Origin: JBLNCE01 sp050260415
Lineage (GTDB): Bacteria; Bacillota; UBA4882; JAAYXC01
Assembly: GCA_050260415.1 (NCBI GenBank)
Contig: JBLNCE010000133.1
Coordinates: forward strand, 1-6,663
Length of the DNA: 6,663 bases
Direction: 5' to 3'
The notes beneath the pieces are model-generated. The model saw only the letters and a list, made by a program, of their open reading frames with translations, had not been told where the DNA came from and did not search any database. This document shows positions 5,434-6,663 of the stretch, piece after piece. Within the stretch, counting starts at the first letter, position 1. Every line of letters starts with the position of its first letter. The position numbers and the translations under genes are program-made.

Positions 5434-6183
5434 ATGAAAAGACCGCTAATCATTGGCACGCTCGTCATCGCCATCATGTCCACCCTATCCGCGGCGGTCT
5501 GGCAGGTCAGCAAATCCCGGTCCTTTCAATGCTTCGGCGGCATCGTCCGGCGGGTCGAGACCGACGAGAAAATCGTGGCTCTGACTTTTGACGACGGGCC
5601 GTCGGCGGCGTACACCGGCGAAGTCCTGCGCGTCCTCGCGGCGCTTGACGTCAAGGCCACCTTCTTCGTCACAGGGGCGGAACTGGCGGCCAATATGGCG
5701 CAAGGAAAACAAATCGTCGCGGCAGGCCACGAACTGGGGAATCATACGTATTCCCACAAGAGAATGGTCTTTAAGTCCCCCGCGTTCATCAGGCAGGAGA
5801 TCGAGGCGACCGACCGCCTGATCCGGAGCGCTGGTTATCGGGGCGCGATACATTTCCGGGCCCCGGGATGCAAGAAACTGATCCTCTTGCCCTGGTATTT
5901 GCGGCGGCATAACCGGAAGTCCATCGTCTGGGACGTCGAACCGGAAAGCGACCCGAAGACGGCGGCCGATGCCGCGAAGATCGCGGCGCACGTTACCGCG
6001 CGGGTACGGCCCGGCTCGATCGTTCTCCTGCACGTCATGTACGACGGCCGCGCGGAATCGCGGCGGGCGGTCGGGGGGATCGTCCGCGCCCTGCGGGCGG
6101 AGGGGTATTCGTTTGTGACCGTGTCGGCGTTGTTGGCCGCCGAAGGATCAACCGTGACCCTGGATACGGGCGGATCGAACTAA
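5434..6183 (+). CDS. Membrane-anchored polysaccharide deacetylase (NodB domain)
   Basis: The 249-residue protein has one N-terminal hydrophobic segment (about 5-23) after MKRP, acting as a membrane anchor or uncleaved signal. The catalytic domain therefore faces outward. The NodB-type carbohydrate esterase 4 domain spans about 46-235. Motif 1 is TFDDGP (51-56, with D53 and D54), motif 2 HTYSH (104-108, metal ligands H104 and H108), motif 3 RAPG (142-145), motif 4 around VWDVEPESDP (165-174) and motif 5 LLHV with H200. All catalytic positions are present. Such enzymes remove N-acetyl groups from peptidoglycan or other amino-sugar polymers; the chitooligosaccharide, peptidoglycan and polysaccharide subtypes cannot be told apart here. 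The PdaA-like spacing favours a cell-wall substrate. It has its own promoter and ribosome site. No hairpin terminator is seen immediately after its TAA. Confidence 0.92.
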   Translation: MKRPLIIGTLVIAIMSTLSAAVWQVSKSRSFQCFGGIVRRVETDEKIVALTFDDGPSAAYTGEVLRVLAALDVKATFFVTGAELAANMAQGKQIVAAGHELGNHTYSHKRMVFKSPAFIRQEIEATDRLIRSAGYRGAIHFRAPGCKKLILLPWYLRRHNRKSIVWDVEPESDPKTAADAAKIAAHVTARVRPGSIVLLHVMYDGRAESRRAVGGIVRALRAEGYSFVTVSALLAAEGSTVTLDTGGSN

Positions 6184-6349
6184 TTCCCCTTCCCTGCGTT
6201 ATGATTAGCTAACAAGCGCATCAAGACGGACAAAAGCTTCGCGTTGCCGCTGGCTCTGTTCTAAGCAATGGTTGATCTACGATTGCAAATTGCTGGATCG
6301 ATTAACCGGCTTTATGTTAAGCATCGAGGGAAGGCCAAAACGGCACTGG
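6184..6349. other. Non-coding spacer after the deacetylase
   Basis: I find no gene, terminator with U-tract, tRNA or known RNA motif here. The first part is more AT-rich than the neighbouring genes. An open plus-strand frame starting at 6272 runs into the palindromic element; it has no ribosome site or recognisable protein pattern, so I do not treat it as a gene. Confidence 0.5.
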
Positions 6350-6596
6350 GTGCGCCGGTGCGGCCTGCCTGCTTTGGACCATCGTGGGCCTGAGATGGGC
6401 TGCGCATCCCTGCGACAATGGCGTCTTTCAATTCAGCGGATGACGAAAAAGCGATGAACCAACGCTTTTTCGTCATCCGGATAACCCGGTAGACGCCATT
6501 GTCGCAATTTGTCGGCCGTTTTCGTGCTCGACGGACACGAGTACGTCTGCGCGCGAAAACGTCTCAGGTCCACGATGGGCCGAAGTCGCGGCGCAC
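6350..6596. repeat. Large nested inverted repeat / candidate structured RNA or miniature mobile element
   Basis: Four pairs of arms nest about one centre. The innermost is a perfect 17-bp stem (6437-6453 with 6463-6479, starting CGGATGACG) around a 9-base loop, ATGAACCAA. Next is a perfect 16-bp stem, 6411-6426 with 6491-6506 (TGCGACAATGGCGTCT). Then comes a 17-bp stem, 6379-6395 with 6562-6578 (CCATCGTGG.CCTGAGA), whose only mismatch would be a G-U pair in RNA if the plus strand is transcribed. Outermost is an 8-bp stem, 6350-6357 with 6589-6596 (GTGCGCCG). Unequal internal loops separate the segments. No U-tract follows the inner stem, so it is not simply a terminator. I see no transposase, target duplication or known RNA family. 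The remaining bases 6597-6663 show nothing I can name. Confidence 0.8.
6518..6560. repeat. Side hairpin inside the right arm of the large inverted repeat
   Basis: GTTTTCG (6518-6524) pairs with CGAAAAC (6554-6560). Directly inside, TGCTCG (6525-6530) pairs with CGAGTA (6538-6543), including one G-U, around the loop ACGGACA. It falls in the part of the right arm that has no counterpart on the left, so the fold would have a branch here. Confidence 0.5.
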
Positions 6597-6663
6597 AGGA
6601 TGTGCGGTAGCGACCTTCCGCCTAGAGGCTGCTCGGTGCCGTCCATGGCATTCGCAGCCCCCT

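Noticed and set aside
6272..6457. 61-codon plus-strand open frame after the deacetylase
   Set aside because: No ribosome binding site, no recognisable protein pattern, and its last third is the left arm of the palindrome.
6437..6479. Inner 17-bp stem as an intrinsic terminator for the deacetylase
   Set aside because: It lies more than 250 bases after the stop, its T-run is inside the stem rather than after it, and it is part of a larger nested palindrome.

Overview
The window is GC-rich bacterial chromosome with five intact protein genes, one apparent gene remnant and an unusual palindromic element near the right edge. It has strong Shine-Dalgarno sites, TTG/GTG starts and TATAAT-type -10 boxes. 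The gene set does not fix the phylum. A fused homocysteine methyltransferase/methylenetetrahydrofolate reductase of the YitJ type and a dispersed repeat of the kind that translates as HSEQREES would fit a deltaproteobacterial, Firmicute-like or Chloroflexi-like anaerobe. This is inference, not an identification.

Layout from left to right. Positions 1-158 are noticeably more AT-rich than the rest and may hold the last 34 codons of a gene entering from the left. Next, on the minus strand (173-1996), lies the bifunctional one-carbon/methionine enzyme. It has its own promoter (2032-2060) and a hairpin over its stop codon. Divergent from it is a plus-strand pair: an exported metallo-beta-lactamase-fold hydrolase (2147-2842) and, directly abutting it, a shikimate-kinase-like P-loop kinase (2843-3400). 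Between this pair and the next gene is an open minus-strand stretch (3454-3612) that reads like the C-terminus of a lost gene. A large minus-strand zinc metallopeptidase follows (3634-5226, possibly from 5247). It is divergent from a membrane-anchored polysaccharide deacetylase (5434-6183). The 5227-5433 spacer holds two outward-facing extended -10 promoters with a dispersed-repeat half-site between them.

Positions 6184-6663 contain no convincing gene. They are dominated by a nested inverted repeat (6350-6596) with three long, nearly perfect stem segments separated by internal loops, plus a side hairpin. This is the feature least explained by ordinary gene content.

The genes do not form one pathway. 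The fused enzyme supplies methyl-tetrahydrofolate and methionine, the kinase is related to aromatic amino acid synthesis but lacks typical shikimate contacts, the peptidase probably degrades peptides in the cytoplasm, and the deacetylase acts on cell-envelope glycans. I see no defence island, CRISPR array, tRNA or intact insertion sequence.
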